A stretch of 64,000 nt of DNA from positions 24,007,001 to 24,071,000 of the forward strand of contig CM065390.1 of the NCBI GenBank assembly GCA_033060915.1. Direction: 5' to 3'. A program made the translations under genes and the position numbers. The notes under the pieces are model-generated. The model saw nothing but the letters and a program-made list of their open reading frames with translations. It did no database searches and was not told the origin of the DNA. Source of the DNA: Euryodendron excelsum. Taxonomy: Eukaryota > Streptophyta > Magnoliopsida > Ericales > Pentaphylacaceae. This document shows, piece by piece, positions 39,601 to 49,937 of this stretch. Numbering within the stretch: the stretch's first letter is position 1; the number at the start of each line of letters is the position of its first letter.

Positions 39601-42600
39601 GCCTGTTGATAAGAAGAAGGGATAGAAACAGAAACAGAAACAGAAAACAAGGCACAAGCAAAGGAATGGAGGGATGACAAAGTACGACCATAAGACACAA
39701 ACTGAGCAATAGGATGTTGAGTACAAGTGCATTTACTTCGGCGTAAAGCAATGGGTAGATCGTCAGGCGCAGAAGAAGAGATAAGAACAGCAGGGACCTC
39801 TGACAAAGAAGAAGTAGAAATCAGGCCATAAGGAATAACCGGGCAAGTACTGGATCGCTGGTAAACCTGCAATGAAGGATTAAGAGCAAGAAAAAATTGG
39901 AAGAAGGGAGTGGTGAAGACACGGGTAATAGAAGAGTAGGGAAAGGAAAAGAGTGCTCCCCCTCACGACAACAGATAAGGTCAACGGACAAGTGTTGACC
40001 GGGAGTAGAGAAGAAGGCTGTAGACTCAAAAAATGTAACATCAGCGCTTACAAAGTACAAAAGAGAGAGAGGATAATAGTGACGATAGCCTTTTTGAGTC
40101 CGAGAGTGCCCAAGAAAAACACATTTGCGAGCTCGAGGAGATAATTTATCTAAACCAAGAACAAGATTATGGATGAATGCAACACAACCGAATATACGAG
40201 TAATGGAAAATGGAGGAGAATCAGGATATAAGAGAGAGAAAGAAGATTTGTTAGCTAGAACTGCCGAAGGCATCCTATTAACAAGGTGACAAGCAGTAAG
40301 AACAGCATCTCCCCAAAAGTGTTTTGGAACTTGCATGTTAAATAACATGGTGCGAACAATATCTAATAAATGACGATGTTTGTATTCAGCACACCATTTT
40401 GTTGAGATGTATGAACACAACTCGTTTGATGAATAATGTCACGATCAACACAGAAGGACTGGAGGACAGATTGGGTATATTCTAAGGCATTATCAGAACG
40501 CAAAATCTTTATACGTTTACCAAATTAAGTAAAAATTTCATTATAAAAGCGCGAAACAATATAAGGTAATTTAAATCTTTGTTTCAATAAAAATAACCAA
40601 GTCATGCGGGAATAGTCATCAACAAATATCACAAAATAAAGAAATTCATTAACAGTAGGAGTTCGAGAAGAACCCCATATGTCCGTATGGACTACATCAA
40701 AAGACTTAGACTGACGACAAGCTACATGACTAGGAAATGATCTACGGTGATGCTTTCCTAACTAACAAGTTTTACAATCTAAACGAGACATATGACTCAA
40801 ATTAGAGATAGCTGACTTAAGTTTGGCCAAGGAAGAATGGCCCAAACGAAAATGCCATTGGAGAGCAGAGACGATAGCACTCAATGCAGATGAAGTGGTA
40901 GGAGGAGAACATGTTGAATCCAGAAAATACAGGCCGTCCTTTTCATGTCCCAAACCAATCCTCTTCTTAGTCTTGAGGTCTTGAAAGACACATGGAGTAA
41001 AAGTAAAAGTTATCGAACAATATAAAACTTTAGTCAATTGACTAACTAAAAGCAAGTTGAATAGAAACTGTGGAACATAGATACTAGAAGGTAAAGAGAG
41101 GGAGGCATTAGGATGTAAAACTCCCTTTCCACCAACAGGCCGAGAGGATCCATCAGTCAAAACAATATGATGGTTAAGAGAATGCAAATTAGAAAACAAG
41201 GAAGAGTTACCAAACATATGTGAGTTAGCTCCAGAATCAATGACCCAAGATGAAGAGGAAGTGGCCACACAAGCAATATTACTTGAATTAGCTAAAGTAA
41301 CAGTGGAAGAGAAAGGAGGAGCAGTGCGCAACGTCTGAACAATGTCGTTAAGCCGAGTAATAGATGAGGAGGGAAGTGAAGTACTTAGAGTCTGGACAAT
41401 ATCATTAAACTGAGTGATAAGAGCATTAGTAGAACCATCAGTAATATGATTGACATTATCCGACTTCCCATACTTTGTCCAACACTATGGCTCAGTATGA
41501 CTGGTACCACTACAATGAGTATACTTAAGATTATTACGACCCTAATTACCATCATTGTAGCCAAAAGAACCTCCACTACCATGAGAATGTCTACCACTAC
41601 GAAAGTTGCCACCACGAGAAACACTATAAGTGACCAAGGCAGAGGACTCCAAAGTAAAAGGAGGAGGTCCTCTAAGAGAGGAGGGTTGGCCTAAAGAAGA
41701 GCGTAACGGATGAGAATAGGCATTGGCAGCAGTAAGGGGAGTCTCATTAGCAAGAATCTAATCTTTGAAGCCATAAAGTGAGGGGTCTAAGCCAGAAAGT
41801 AAGGAGGCAATTATAAAATCCTCCCAATGGCGTTTCTGTTGCTCCAAATCAGAAGTAAAGGAAAGAAGCTGCAACAGCTGCTGTCACAAATTCTTGAGGG
41901 TGCTATAATAATCAGATAAGGACTTGCCAGACTGTTTAGTGGTGAAGATCTTCTCATACAACTCAAAGACTCGGGAGACATTACTCTGTTGTGAAAAGAA
42001 TTCAGCAAGAGAATCCCAAATTTTTTGGGAAGAATCACAAAACTCAATGGTAGTGGTAATATGAGGCTCCAAACTATGCCACAACCAGGCCATAACAATG
42101 GAATCCTCACTCAACCAATCATCAAATAGTGGGTCCTTAGGGAGAGGAGGTATACTAGTGATGAATTTCAGTTTTCTTTTTTCACAAAGAAAAATTTTAA
42201 CCGCATGGGCCCAGGCAAGGTAGTTTAACCCATTTAGTCGCTTAGAAGTAATTAAGCGAGGCAGATCATCCTCCCTAGTCAAAGAACATTTTTATTCAGG
42301 AGGTTGGAAATCGGAAGTCTTTGAAGTAGTCATAAAACAAAAAACGGCACAAGCAACTGATTACCAACAAATAGCCAACAACAACAACAAATCAAAAGGC
42401 AACCACCAAAGAGAGCCTCTAGAATATTGTAGCAGCACCAAAGAGGGTAGAGAAGCAATCACCAAGGACCAAACAGCCACCACAGGGCAGAAAACACAAC
42501 TGCCAAACAAAAGCAGAGCAAAAACTCCACAGTCGAACCAGAAAAATGGCAAAAAAACTCCAATAAATCAACAAGAAATCACCAAGTGAGCTTCTAAATC

Positions 42601-43947
42601 TTCATTTTGACACCATGAGGAAGATTAGAAGCATCAAAAATCTCGGGTAGTGAAGGAAGCAGTAGATCAAAAAAATAAAGCCAAAAATATTCGAAAATAT
42701 CCAAAAATTGAAAAGTCACAGCAAATGCCTTCAAAAAATTCTGGAAAAATCACCATAGTACTCAGAAGCAAAAATCGATTCAAATAGGTTGGTCCTGAAC
42801 CGTTGGGCACCGTACGGCTGTTGACGTCAACATGATGTCATCGTACGGATGCTCATGTCAGCCCTCAAAAATTACTGTACGATGATGTTCAGACTACTCC
42901 AAAGTGTTCTAAGTATGGATCGGACGCTCTGATACTAAGTTAAAGTGAAAAAAAGGGTTAGATGGAAGGAGAGAAGAAGAGAAGAAGAGGTATAGAGAGA
43001 AGATGGAGAAAGGAGAATAGGTTTAAGGTTTGATAATTCAACCCTACACCTTAACTTTCACATATACTAATTAAAACATGCAGAAAGATTACAAGACTAT
43101 CCTTATAAGAGAATAGGAAAATAATACACTTTAACATATCCATTTTTACTTATCCTTCAGAAAGCCATCACGCATCTTGGTGTCATCCTATGTAACTTTG
43201 TAGAGTACCTGTAGTTCATTCTCTAACATTTATACATTATCCACAGAAAATAGATTTAGGTACAAGAGGGTTTGTTCTTTTATTATTTTTTTTATTAATA
43301 GAAGCCACACAATCTACAGCCACTCCTCCCATTTATGTTGGAAATTGATGTTTTGCTATGATTTTTGTCCACCTTTCTGCTACCCACTGAATCTGGAAAC
43401 TACAAAGAGTTGCACAGAATTTCATCTATTTGGAAAATTTTCTTATTCAAGTGAGTCAAGTCATACTTAGGTCCTGCTGGTCAGATAAGCTGGGACTTGT
43501 AAGTGAAGAAATTAAACCTACATTAATAAACGGATTAAAAATTGACTTTCTTTGCCAGGTTTTCTCTTTGAAAGCTTTTAGGAAAATGTGTAAACGTATC
43601 TGCCTCTTTGAGCTTATTTCTGCCAGCCAACTTTATGACCTGAAATGTGGCTTCACAGTCCTTCTGACAAGTTTTTGATATATCAAACTGTAATACTAGT
43701 GCTTACTCTAATCTCAGGGACGGTTTGACATCCTATCATTATCAGGATCTTATATCCGTACTGAACTTGGAGGGAGAACTGGTGGGCTGAGTGTATGCCT
43801 CTCGAATGCTGATGGCCAAATCATTGGTGGTGGAATTGGTGGACCCTTAAGGGCTGCAGGCCCAGTGCAGGTAGCGCTTAAATTGTAAATTCAGTTGAAA
43901 CAAGCATCTGTATGAACTAACATGCAGCAATTATTTTATGCTATCTA

Positions 43948-44025
<78 letters not shown>

Positions 44026-44588
44026 ACCAATTAACAACACTTCTTTAATTCTTGGAGCACTAATATCACTAAATCACTTGGACATGATTTTCTAGCTCCT
44101 CGTGCATAGGATGTTACTAAACACTTTACATAGATGTTTGGCATGCTGTTGGCTAAAGAATAATTGCTTTGCCATGGTTCTTACCTTATCTTTTGCTCCT
44201 TGAGGTGGATAAGCGGTCCCTTCCTATATCTATGGCTTACTAGTTGGGCATATGTCCACAGGTAATTGTTGGTACGTTTCTGATTGACGCCAAGAAGGAT
44301 ATAATTGCTGGCACAAAAGGTGATGCTTCTGTCTCCAAGTTCCCATCACCAGTTGGTGGGGCATCAGTTTCTGGTGTCGGTTTCCTATCTGCAGTGGATT
44401 CTTCCGGAATAATCCCAGTCAGAGGCAGTGAGGATCATCAAAGTATTAGAGGAAGTCAATTCATTATTCAACCTCGTGATGTGCAGGTAACAACCTCACA
44501 GGCAACTGACTGGAGTGGAGCAGACGCTAGAAGTAATGACAATTATGAATTGACAGGTACAGTTTACTTGGCGGATCTATGGGTAGGG

Positions 44589-44636
<48 letters not shown>

Positions 44637-44727
44637 CTGAACTGGGATGTTCTCTTTTTCAGGAAGGGCAGGTCATGGAGCTCACCAATCTCCAGAAAAT
44701 GGTGCTTACGAGGGGAATCAAGATTAG
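22188..44727 (+). CDS. AT-hook motif nuclear-localized (AHL) protein, one AT-hook plus PPC domain (6 exons, 372 aa)
   Basis: Exons: 22188-22608, 25166-25218, 30394-30525, 43718-43870, 44262-44556, 44663-44727; stop TAG 44725-44727. All introns are GT-AG and frames join cleanly. The N-terminus is rich in His/Gln/Pro (about 14-31), then one AT-hook [11 protein letters not shown] (77-87), a Ser run encoded by TCG repeats, and a PPC/DUF296 domain from about 145 to 270. Diagnostic PPC blocks are [47 protein letters not shown] and [18 protein letters not shown] is the core contacted by partner factors. A single AT-hook of RGRPRKY type suggests the type III/clade B group. Such proteins bind AT-rich minor grooves, form homo- and hetero-trimers through PPC and tune growth and chromatin state in the nucleus. 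Introns 2 (5175 bp) and 3 (13192 bp) are filled with transposons, unusual for such a small protein. The last codons of exon 6 ([10 protein letters not shown]) are typical for the group. Confidence 0.93.
22609..25165 (+). other. Intron 1 of the AHL gene (2557 bp)
   Basis: Bounded by donor GTGGGT and acceptor TGATGCAG. Mostly unique AT-rich sequence; no nested gene or element with clear ends was identified. Confidence 0.8.
26270..26939. mobile_element. MITE-like element rich in GGACAC, copy 1 (670 bp)
   Basis: Ends are inverted: CCTTGGAAGCACGGACAC at the left and GTCCATGCTTCTTAGG at the right. It is flanked by a perfect TTGTTA duplication (26264-26269 and 26940-26945), extendable to 7 bases if a terminal G is counted. 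Both ends are rich in GGACAC/GTGTCC motifs and the middle is AT-rich. No transposase frame, so non-autonomous. In intron 2 of the AHL gene; sister of 29060-29465. Confidence 0.8.
27578..27611. repeat. 34-base poly-G tract after a poly-T run
   Basis: A run of T ends at 27577 and is followed by 34 consecutive G. It lies in intron 2 of the AHL gene. Confidence 0.95.
27850..28187. repeat. Dispersed MITE-like repeat, copy 2
   Basis: About 340 bp related to 13112-13459 (shared GGAATGGGAAT, AAAATGTGGTACAA, AAATTCACTGCTTTAGAACGA against AAATTCACCGTTTTGGAACGA). Ends have imperfect inverted similarity. Contains a poly-T run before GGGGC. Intron 2 of the AHL gene. Confidence 0.55.
29060..29465. mobile_element. 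MITE-like element rich in GGACAC, copy 2 (406 bp)
   Basis: Starts CCTAAGAAGCATGGATAC and ends AAGTGTCCGAGTTTTCTAGG, flanked by a perfect TCCCAA duplication (29054-29059 and 29466-29471). Left end closely matches the inverted right end of the element at 26270-26939, so both belong to one family. AT-rich core, no coding capacity. Confidence 0.8.
30952..34854. repeat. Large inverted repeat of LTR-like arms inside AHL intron 3
   Basis: Left arm 30952-33560 (about 1336 bases after removing the nested insertion 31350-32617 and its duplication) and right arm about 33561-34854 are inverted copies. Matches include GCTAGCTTAAACCAAGTGAG against CTCACTTGGTTTAAGCTAGC, and TTCTTTCGGCACAT against ATGTGCCGAAAGAA. 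The left arm begins TGTAACACACCTAAATTTG and ends CCGGGACGTTA, which looks like an LTR; the right arm, inverted, begins CGTAACATCCCTAAAATTTG. Outer flanks GGTCC (30947-30951) and GATCC (34855-34859) may be a decayed 5-bp duplication around the whole palindrome. Either two LTRs of one family inserted head to head, or one fold-back element. Confidence 0.8.
31350..32617 (+). mobile_element. Nested solo LTR (1268 bp)
   Basis: Interrupts the left arm of the inverted repeat exactly where the right arm is continuous. It starts TGTTGAGG, ends CTTAACA and is flanked by TGGTG (31345-31349) and TGATG (32618-32622), a 5-bp duplication with one difference; the uninterrupted arm reads GTGTGGTGATC. No internal domain follows, so it is a solo LTR left by recombination. 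The family was not determined, although the TGTTGAGG start and length fit Ty1/copia LTRs. Confidence 0.8.
34860..36949. other. AHL intron 3 segment without recognised gene
   Basis: About 2.1 kb between the inverted repeat and the LINE fragment. Short open frames, including a 78-codon plus-strand frame at 36296-36532, have no domain I recognise. It may be decayed transposon DNA; no termini were found. Confidence 0.5.
36950..37495 (+). pseudogene. Fragment of a LINE (non-LTR) retrotransposon, zf-RVT end
   Basis: The plus-strand frame 37213-37464 contains [19 protein letters not shown], a C-x2-C...H-C pattern like the zinc-binding domain after plant LINE reverse transcriptases, then [16 protein letters not shown], matching the usual tryptophan-rich W-x-A-x-P-x-x-IFW-x-I end in degraded form. 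Upstream frames to about 36950 give further LINE-like pieces broken by stops and shifts. No full reverse transcriptase is present. A dead 3' fragment. Confidence 0.5.
37879..38077 (-). repeat. Copia 3' LTR (199 bp)
   Basis: On the minus strand it begins TGTTAAAATG and ends CACTTCAACT. Same length as the other LTR with about a dozen substitutions. Confidence 0.9.
38130..39880 (-). pseudogene. Copia reverse transcriptase and RNase H, broken
   Basis: Reading 3'-ward on the minus strand: a copia RT block with [37 protein letters not shown] and the catalytic [12 protein letters not shown] (YVDD near 39030-39041), then RNase H with [10 protein letters not shown] (near 38570), [10 protein letters not shown] and MYCDNQAA. 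Stops fall after PLYQ-type blocks, near 39215, near 38680, 38620 and 38378, and the frame shifts between segments. Domain order is normal for Ty1/copia; the protein cannot be made intact. Confidence 0.88.
39881..41331 (-). pseudogene. Copia protease and integrase, broken
   Basis: The frame from 41331 has the aspartic protease site [13 protein letters not shown] (DSGA near 41227-41238) and then the pre-integrase block [15 protein letters not shown] stop at about 40760 interrupts the zinc-binding region. The integrase core follows with VVHTDIWG and [10 protein letters not shown] frameshift near 40395-40420 breaks the TSQQNGV-AE block that carries the third catalytic residue, and a second frame (from 40420) continues with [13 protein letters not shown] and [12 protein letters not shown]. 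Confidence 0.88.
41385..42282 (-). pseudogene. Copia gag, broken
   Basis: The minus-strand frame 42282-41884 has a copia gag pattern ([17 protein letters not shown], then [20 protein letters not shown]). A TGA at 41884 interrupts it. Further stops follow, one of them inside the zinc knuckle ([17 protein letters not shown]), whose first cysteine is also replaced by Tyr. Upstream, an ATG with [13 protein letters not shown] is followed by a TAA, so the original start is also cut off. Confidence 0.8.
42938..43136 (-). repeat. Copia 5' LTR (199 bp)
   Basis: On the minus strand it begins TGTTAAAGTG and ends CACTTTAACT directly before the primer-binding-like TAGTATCAGAGC. Confidence 0.9.
43951..44022. 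repeat. (GT)n(GA)n compound microsatellite in AHL intron 4
   Basis: GT repeats to about 43994 pass directly into GA repeats. Intron 4 is 43871-44261. Confidence 0.95.
44589..44636. repeat. (GT)n(GA)n compound microsatellite in AHL intron 5
   Basis: GT repeats at 44589-44612 then GA repeats at 44613-44636. They fill nearly half of the 106-bp intron 5 (44557-44662) and end 26 bases before its acceptor. Confidence 0.95.
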
Positions 44728-45924
44728 AAAATTGGTATCACAGGTCCTTTCCTGGGAGCTGGTAGATGTACAAACTCTGCACTCTGTGGAGAATATTTTG
44801 ATACTTGTATAGGTTAGTGAACAGTTTTTCGCTTCTCAGTGTCTGATGCTGTTTTTACATGCACCGTATATTAGCAATGATAGGCCGGACCAATACCTCT
44901 TGGTTTGCTGTGAATTCTCTTATCCCATTGCATTTACCATGTTCATATATGAGAGTTTGCTAGTGCATGTTTGTATATAATTGTAGCTAGTGGATTTTGA
45001 TTTGGAAGTAATTGGGATTTGAGAGACTATGTGACTCCATGGTTGAATTGACTGGCTCAAGGTAAATGAGATTCTTATCGTAGCGTGGAACGGTCTGATG
45101 AGCTATGCTGGGATATTTTATTTTATATTTTTTAGTATATGGCAAAAATTGATTACAATATCACGTTAGTTAGCATATATTTCTGGGTTCATGAAACGAT
45201 GAGGAACCTATGTTGTTAACCATGACCATTGCATAGGTCAGCTGTCAGCTCAACTCAATAAGCCTTTGTCCCATTTTTTAGGGTCGGCTGCACGGATTTA
45301 TTTTCTCCAACTGATATTATTTGAAGTCGTATATATTTAAATGTATGTATACTGCAAATATAAGCATCCTATGGATGGTTTCCCTTTAATATTGTGTTAA
45401 TTTGTAATTAGATGACTTTGATGTGTAAAGCCCCGTTTGAATTAGCTTTTTTACCAGTTTTTGTAATTAGATTTTTTCTTTCTATTTTTTGTAACTAAAA
45501 TTTAATTTCTTATCCTTCATGGGCTTTTAGTTTAGGCTTTTGATTTTTTTTTTTTTTATTGAAAAAGAAAAAATTAGCTAAACGTTGGGAAAGAATAGTA
45601 TATTCATTATGGTGAGGTCAAGGGCACATATGCTTGACCGATAAAAAGTAGCTCAATCAAACAATAGACCCTCATATATGTTTGTTTTCTGTTGGTTGGG
45701 CAATATGTGTTCCGGTTCTATGGGAATTGCTCCCTTTCCAGATTCACACCCTTAATGGAAAAATGTGTGCAAAATGCTAGTCCTAGAGCATGTCTTATTA
45801 TTTATTTTTTAAATCTACTCATGGTCACTTTTTATGGATACATTATTATTATTATTAACTTTGCAAAATGTTATTCCACTTCAAAATGGTTTCTTATTAT
45901 TATTGTTATTATTTTGTGGATCCA

Positions 45925-45960
<36 letters not shown>

Positions 45961-48082
45961 CAACTTGCCATGTTATTCCAGTTTAAAGTTGTTTCTCCAA
46001 ACCCTCTTGCCTATTATAAAAAGCTCATTGTTCCAACTTCCAACAACTAAATATATTTAAACTTCTGATTTGGAATCAATGGAATATTAGGATGGACAAA
46101 TCAGATGATTGAAACTAGTACTGGGTGAAAGGTAATGGATGACCTGGGAAGTGCGCAATAGCCCGAGCTGGATCAAAATCTAACGATCTGTTTGGTAACC
46201 TCTTTGTTTTCTATTTTAAAACTGAAAATAAAAGCATATGTGGTAACATTCTTCAAATGTTAAATTTTTTAAAATCTGAAAATAATTTTCAAAATTTTGA
46301 AAAAAGGGAATACACATTTACAATGCCCTGAGTTGGCTCAAACCCTAAGATAATAAGTTTTAACCTTCACTCTCAAAAAAAAAAAAAAACACCTTAGGTT
46401 TGGGCGTGTGCTATTACTCTGATGAATTTTAATATATATATATATATATATCCTTGATGATTGAAATGATATACAGCTTTCATATTCAACAAAATTCTCT
46501 CTTACTTAACCAAGACTAAAATAAAATCATACCAAAGTTCTCTTTCATGCTTCCAATTAGAGTTTTTTACCGTTATATTTGGATGTTGGATTTATGAAAA
46601 ATAAAATTAAAAAAAACGAAGTGAAAGAAACTAAATTTATTTATTTCTTTTGCTGGTTGAGTTAAGAAATGAGAAGAAAATGAATAAATATTTATCAAAG
46701 AAATTCATTTATTTTTTTTGGTAACCCATAAAAAAATAAATATGTATAGGTAATTTTATTTTCTATCTCTTAACAAATAGAAGATCCAAATATAGCATGA
46801 AAAGTCAAAACCAGCTCCTTTGTTTATTATGAATAAGACCGCCTAGTATAATTCCTCATACTTCCACATATAAATGTAAAGGCAAGTTGAAGAGTTTCGC
46901 TAATGAATTTCCTTTTAATGTCTCCGAAGTAAGTATAAGCATTAGTACCATTTGTTAGTTTTCTTTTGGGCAAATACCTAAATCTCATGAAAAATAAACT
47001 GTTTAGTTAGCTTAAAAATTGTATCAAAATTATTTAACTTGAAGAAACAAACTCTATTACCATTGCATTTTAATTCTCCTCTAATCAAAAACAAAAAGAC
47101 AATCTGTCACTATAAAATCTAAATAGACTCAAATGTATGCTTTTTTTTATATTTTTTGAATTAGTAACACCGTAATAGAGCAACCTTAACCTGCACTAAT
47201 AGTCCAACGATGTGGAGTTGGCATATCTTAATTTCAACTTTTGTTTGTGTCTTCTAAATTTAACAAATAACTGTGATTTGTAATTGTAAATATTTGGGTT
47301 TATACTGCAGGTGGGTATAATCTGCCTCAAACGTGATTTAAAGGAGAGAGAAAAAAAACAAAATAAAAAAAGAGCAACCTTGCCCAATACCCAGTTGGTT
47401 GATATTGATAAAAATAAGGGTCGAGACTTGAGAGTCTTAAAACAAATTATTCAATGCTCACTTACTCTCACATATGGTAAGTTACTCACCAATTAAATGA
47501 GAAATTGAACACGTTTAGCAGAGATCTAAAAATTTGTGAGAGATAAAATAAGAAACACATAGTGCTCCAAATGTATTGAATAAATTATTCAATATATTTA
47601 GAGTTTTACATGTACTTATTCTTAAACTCATATAACGAATTCATTATTATTTGACTAATGAAACAATAATGATGCAATATTCCAAAAGTAAATATGTAAT
47701 TTGTCCTTTCACAGCCAAAAATAGAAAGTTAGAAACACCCGCGTCCCGAAAATAGAAATTCTCTTTCCTACTCGACTCCACGTGTCAAAATTCCAATAGC
47801 TTTTCAGTGCGCAAAAGACAATGCCACTCCGGAATAGTACGTCCACCAGGTGTCACCACGTGCTAATTGTTGTCACACCGCATCTGAATAGGGATTACAC
47901 AACATCGACGGCCCACACTACGCTGGACCACCGCAACTGTTACTCCACAACACATGTTAGTAAGCTCTCGGATCAACTCAAAGTCTCAAACTAATCACAT
48001 GTGGAAGGATGTCTTTGAACTTCAACAAAACGAAAATCTAGATCCAACAAAATTAAATTGAGAAAATATTGATTTTGATTGC
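44728..48082. other. AHL 3' UTR and AT-rich intergenic DNA
   Basis: Begins with the presumed AHL 3' UTR. Contains a SINE-like fragment (45250-45333), a (TTA)n run at about 45928-45960 and a short AT run near 46433-46450. No coding sequence was recognised. Confidence 0.6.
45250..45333. repeat. SINE-like repeat fragment, copy 2
   Basis: Matches 20801-20886 in the same orientation (TCAACTCAA, GCCTTTGTCCCA, GGGTCGGCTGCACGGAT, CTCCAACTGAT). Likely the 3' part of a dispersed SINE. Confidence 0.55.
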
Positions 48083-48318
48083 ATATTTAATACGATATAA
48101 TAATTGTTTTAGAGGAAATAAATGCATGTAGCCATAATTAAAATAACGGATTTTTTTCTTTTTATTTTAGTTGCATTAGTGAAAAATATTTAATACGATA
48201 TGATAATGTATTAGAGGAAATAAAGTCATGTAGCCATAATTAAAATAACGGATTTTTTTTTATATTTTGGTTGCATTAGTGGAAATAAATTAATGTAGTG
48301 ACAATTAAAATAACATAA
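48083..48318. repeat. Tandem repeat, about 103-bp period, two copies plus a part
   Basis: ATATTTAATACGATAT starts at 48083 and 48186, each followed by AGAGGAAATAAA, ATGTAGCCATAATTAAAATA and ACGGATTTTT. A third shorter copy continues from about 48285. Confidence 0.8.
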
Positions 48319-48685
48319 TATTTTTTCTTTTTTCTTCTCTGTTTTTTCAGGTTAACACTATGCAACTGACTAGCTCTCTCCTTACTTATAACCACACAGC
48401 AAGAGACTTTGTCAATATCTAATTAATTTAACTTTTTATACCTCTAAAAATTATTTGACATTTAAAATTTTTTAATTAGGTAAAATTGATATTCAAAACA
48501 AATATTATAAATATGACACATATTTGTAATTTTTACTTTTGCTATTGAAAATTGTAGTTATAAAAATAAGAAAAAAACTTACATTTATGTCCATATATTT
48601 AAGCCATCATGAAAAACGTTCACAAACTCTATTACATTTTTTTGGAACAATAATTGATAAATATTTATTTTATATTAATAGGTTA

Positions 48686-49211
48686 TGTAAGGAGGATTTT
48701 TAGAAAGGTCTGATTCAATATACAAACCAAATGAATGAGTACGAATAATCTATAAGAGAAGAAGATAATGAGAATACGTCAACTCTCTTTAAACCGATGA
48801 CACTCTGAAAATTAAGTTAGACAAGCTTAACCCCAATGAATTGAAAGAAAGAAATCTATTCTACTTCTCATTAGTGCGTACTTTGCTTCTTAATAATATA
48901 ATATATTTATAGGCTTTGAAAACCCCACTCCTTCTAAAAATAGTATTTCCTCTCCTTCTAGGAGTAGCTCTCTCTTGGATTAGTTTATGAGTAGATTGTA
49001 CTTATCTTTCCTTTATCAATTTGGAGTTCTTTATTTACTGAACTTACTTTCATACAGATCGACTATACTTTAGTAGATGTTGAGTTTTGCCAACCTCAGG
49101 TCGGCATCATCATTCTTGGCAGACTTATTCTGAGCCTCTTCTTTGGGAGGTCGGCACCATCATTTAGTGGGCCAACCCTAAACTAGAGAATCCAAAATCT
49201 TTTATTCCATA
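48686..49211 (-). repeat. 3' LTR of the non-autonomous element
   Basis: Shares GATTTTTAGAAAGG, CTGATTCAATATA and GAAAGAAATCTATTCTA with the partner LTR. Its outer dinucleotide has decayed to TA (minus strand TATGGAATAAAAG). Confidence 0.8.
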
Positions 49212-49445
49212 ATCACCCCCAGCCTTTGCGCCCTATTTGCCTGAACTTGGGCAACAAGGAATGTATTATGCTGATGATGACAATTTTTTAACTTTGACCT
49301 TCTTTGGCTGACCTACCAAACTTAGGCAGGACCTAACTCTCTACTTGATTTTTAGATTTGGTCATTCTTGTACCGATTTGCCAAACTTAAGCAGGACCAA
49401 ACTCTTCGCTAGGTTTTAACTTTAACCTTCATTAGCTGACCTTCA

Positions 49446-49746
49446 TTCCAATTTGATTACTTGCAGGGTTCTTCGATTAGCATCACTTCTTTCATTGACC
49501 CAACACTTCACCAAATTTTTATGAAAACTTCCAAGACTTATGAGATGATCTTTTCATATCATTCTATCATGCTCTTCTATTCTTCATTCCTTCTTAACAA
49601 GTCTCAACATATAACTAGTATAATGTGTATCAATTGTCAAGCTTCAAGTCATTTAAGAGTAAAACAAATCTACACACTTAATTAGGGTCATTAGACAACT
49701 TAACACATAATTTTGTGATCATCAAAATCAAGGCATGGAGTCAACA
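49446..49746. repeat. Inverted fragment of the long LTR found at 60844
   Basis: About 300 bp matching, in reverse, the first 300 bases of 60844-62446. Blocks such as CTTCATTCCTTCTTAACAAG, CTACACACTTAATTAGG and TTTTGTGATCATCAAAATCA occur here; it ends GTCAACA, the counterpart of the LTR terminus TGTTGA. Confidence 0.75.
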
Positions 49747-49937
49747 ATTCGTATCTCCGATCTAATTAGGTGACCTCCTAGAGTTTATATTGAATCATTG
49801 TGACGACTTAACAAATAAGTATCGTCATGACTACGAACATCATGGATGTCTTCAATCTCTATCCTGGTGGGCTGGACTCCTTCACTGAGAAAGCTGGTAC
49901 TCATTGTTGTGTAAACTTTCCCACAGATGACGCCAAT

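Larger units (their letters stand above)
37879..43136 (-). mobile_element. Decayed Ty1/copia LTR retrotransposon, antisense in AHL intron 3 (5258 bp)
   Basis: Two 199-bp LTRs (37879-38077, 42938-43136) flank a minus-strand gag-pol in copia order: gag, protease, integrase, reverse transcriptase, RNase H. Next to the 5' LTR the minus strand reads TAGTATCAGAGC, one base from the usual TGGTATCAGAGC site for initiator tRNA-Met. Next to the 3' LTR lies a purine tract ending GAGAGAGAG. Flanks AATCC (37874-37878) and TATCC (43137-43141) look like a 5-bp duplication with one change. The LTRs differ at roughly a dozen positions and the polyprotein has many stops and at least one frameshift, so the copy is old and inactive. 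Confidence 0.93.
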
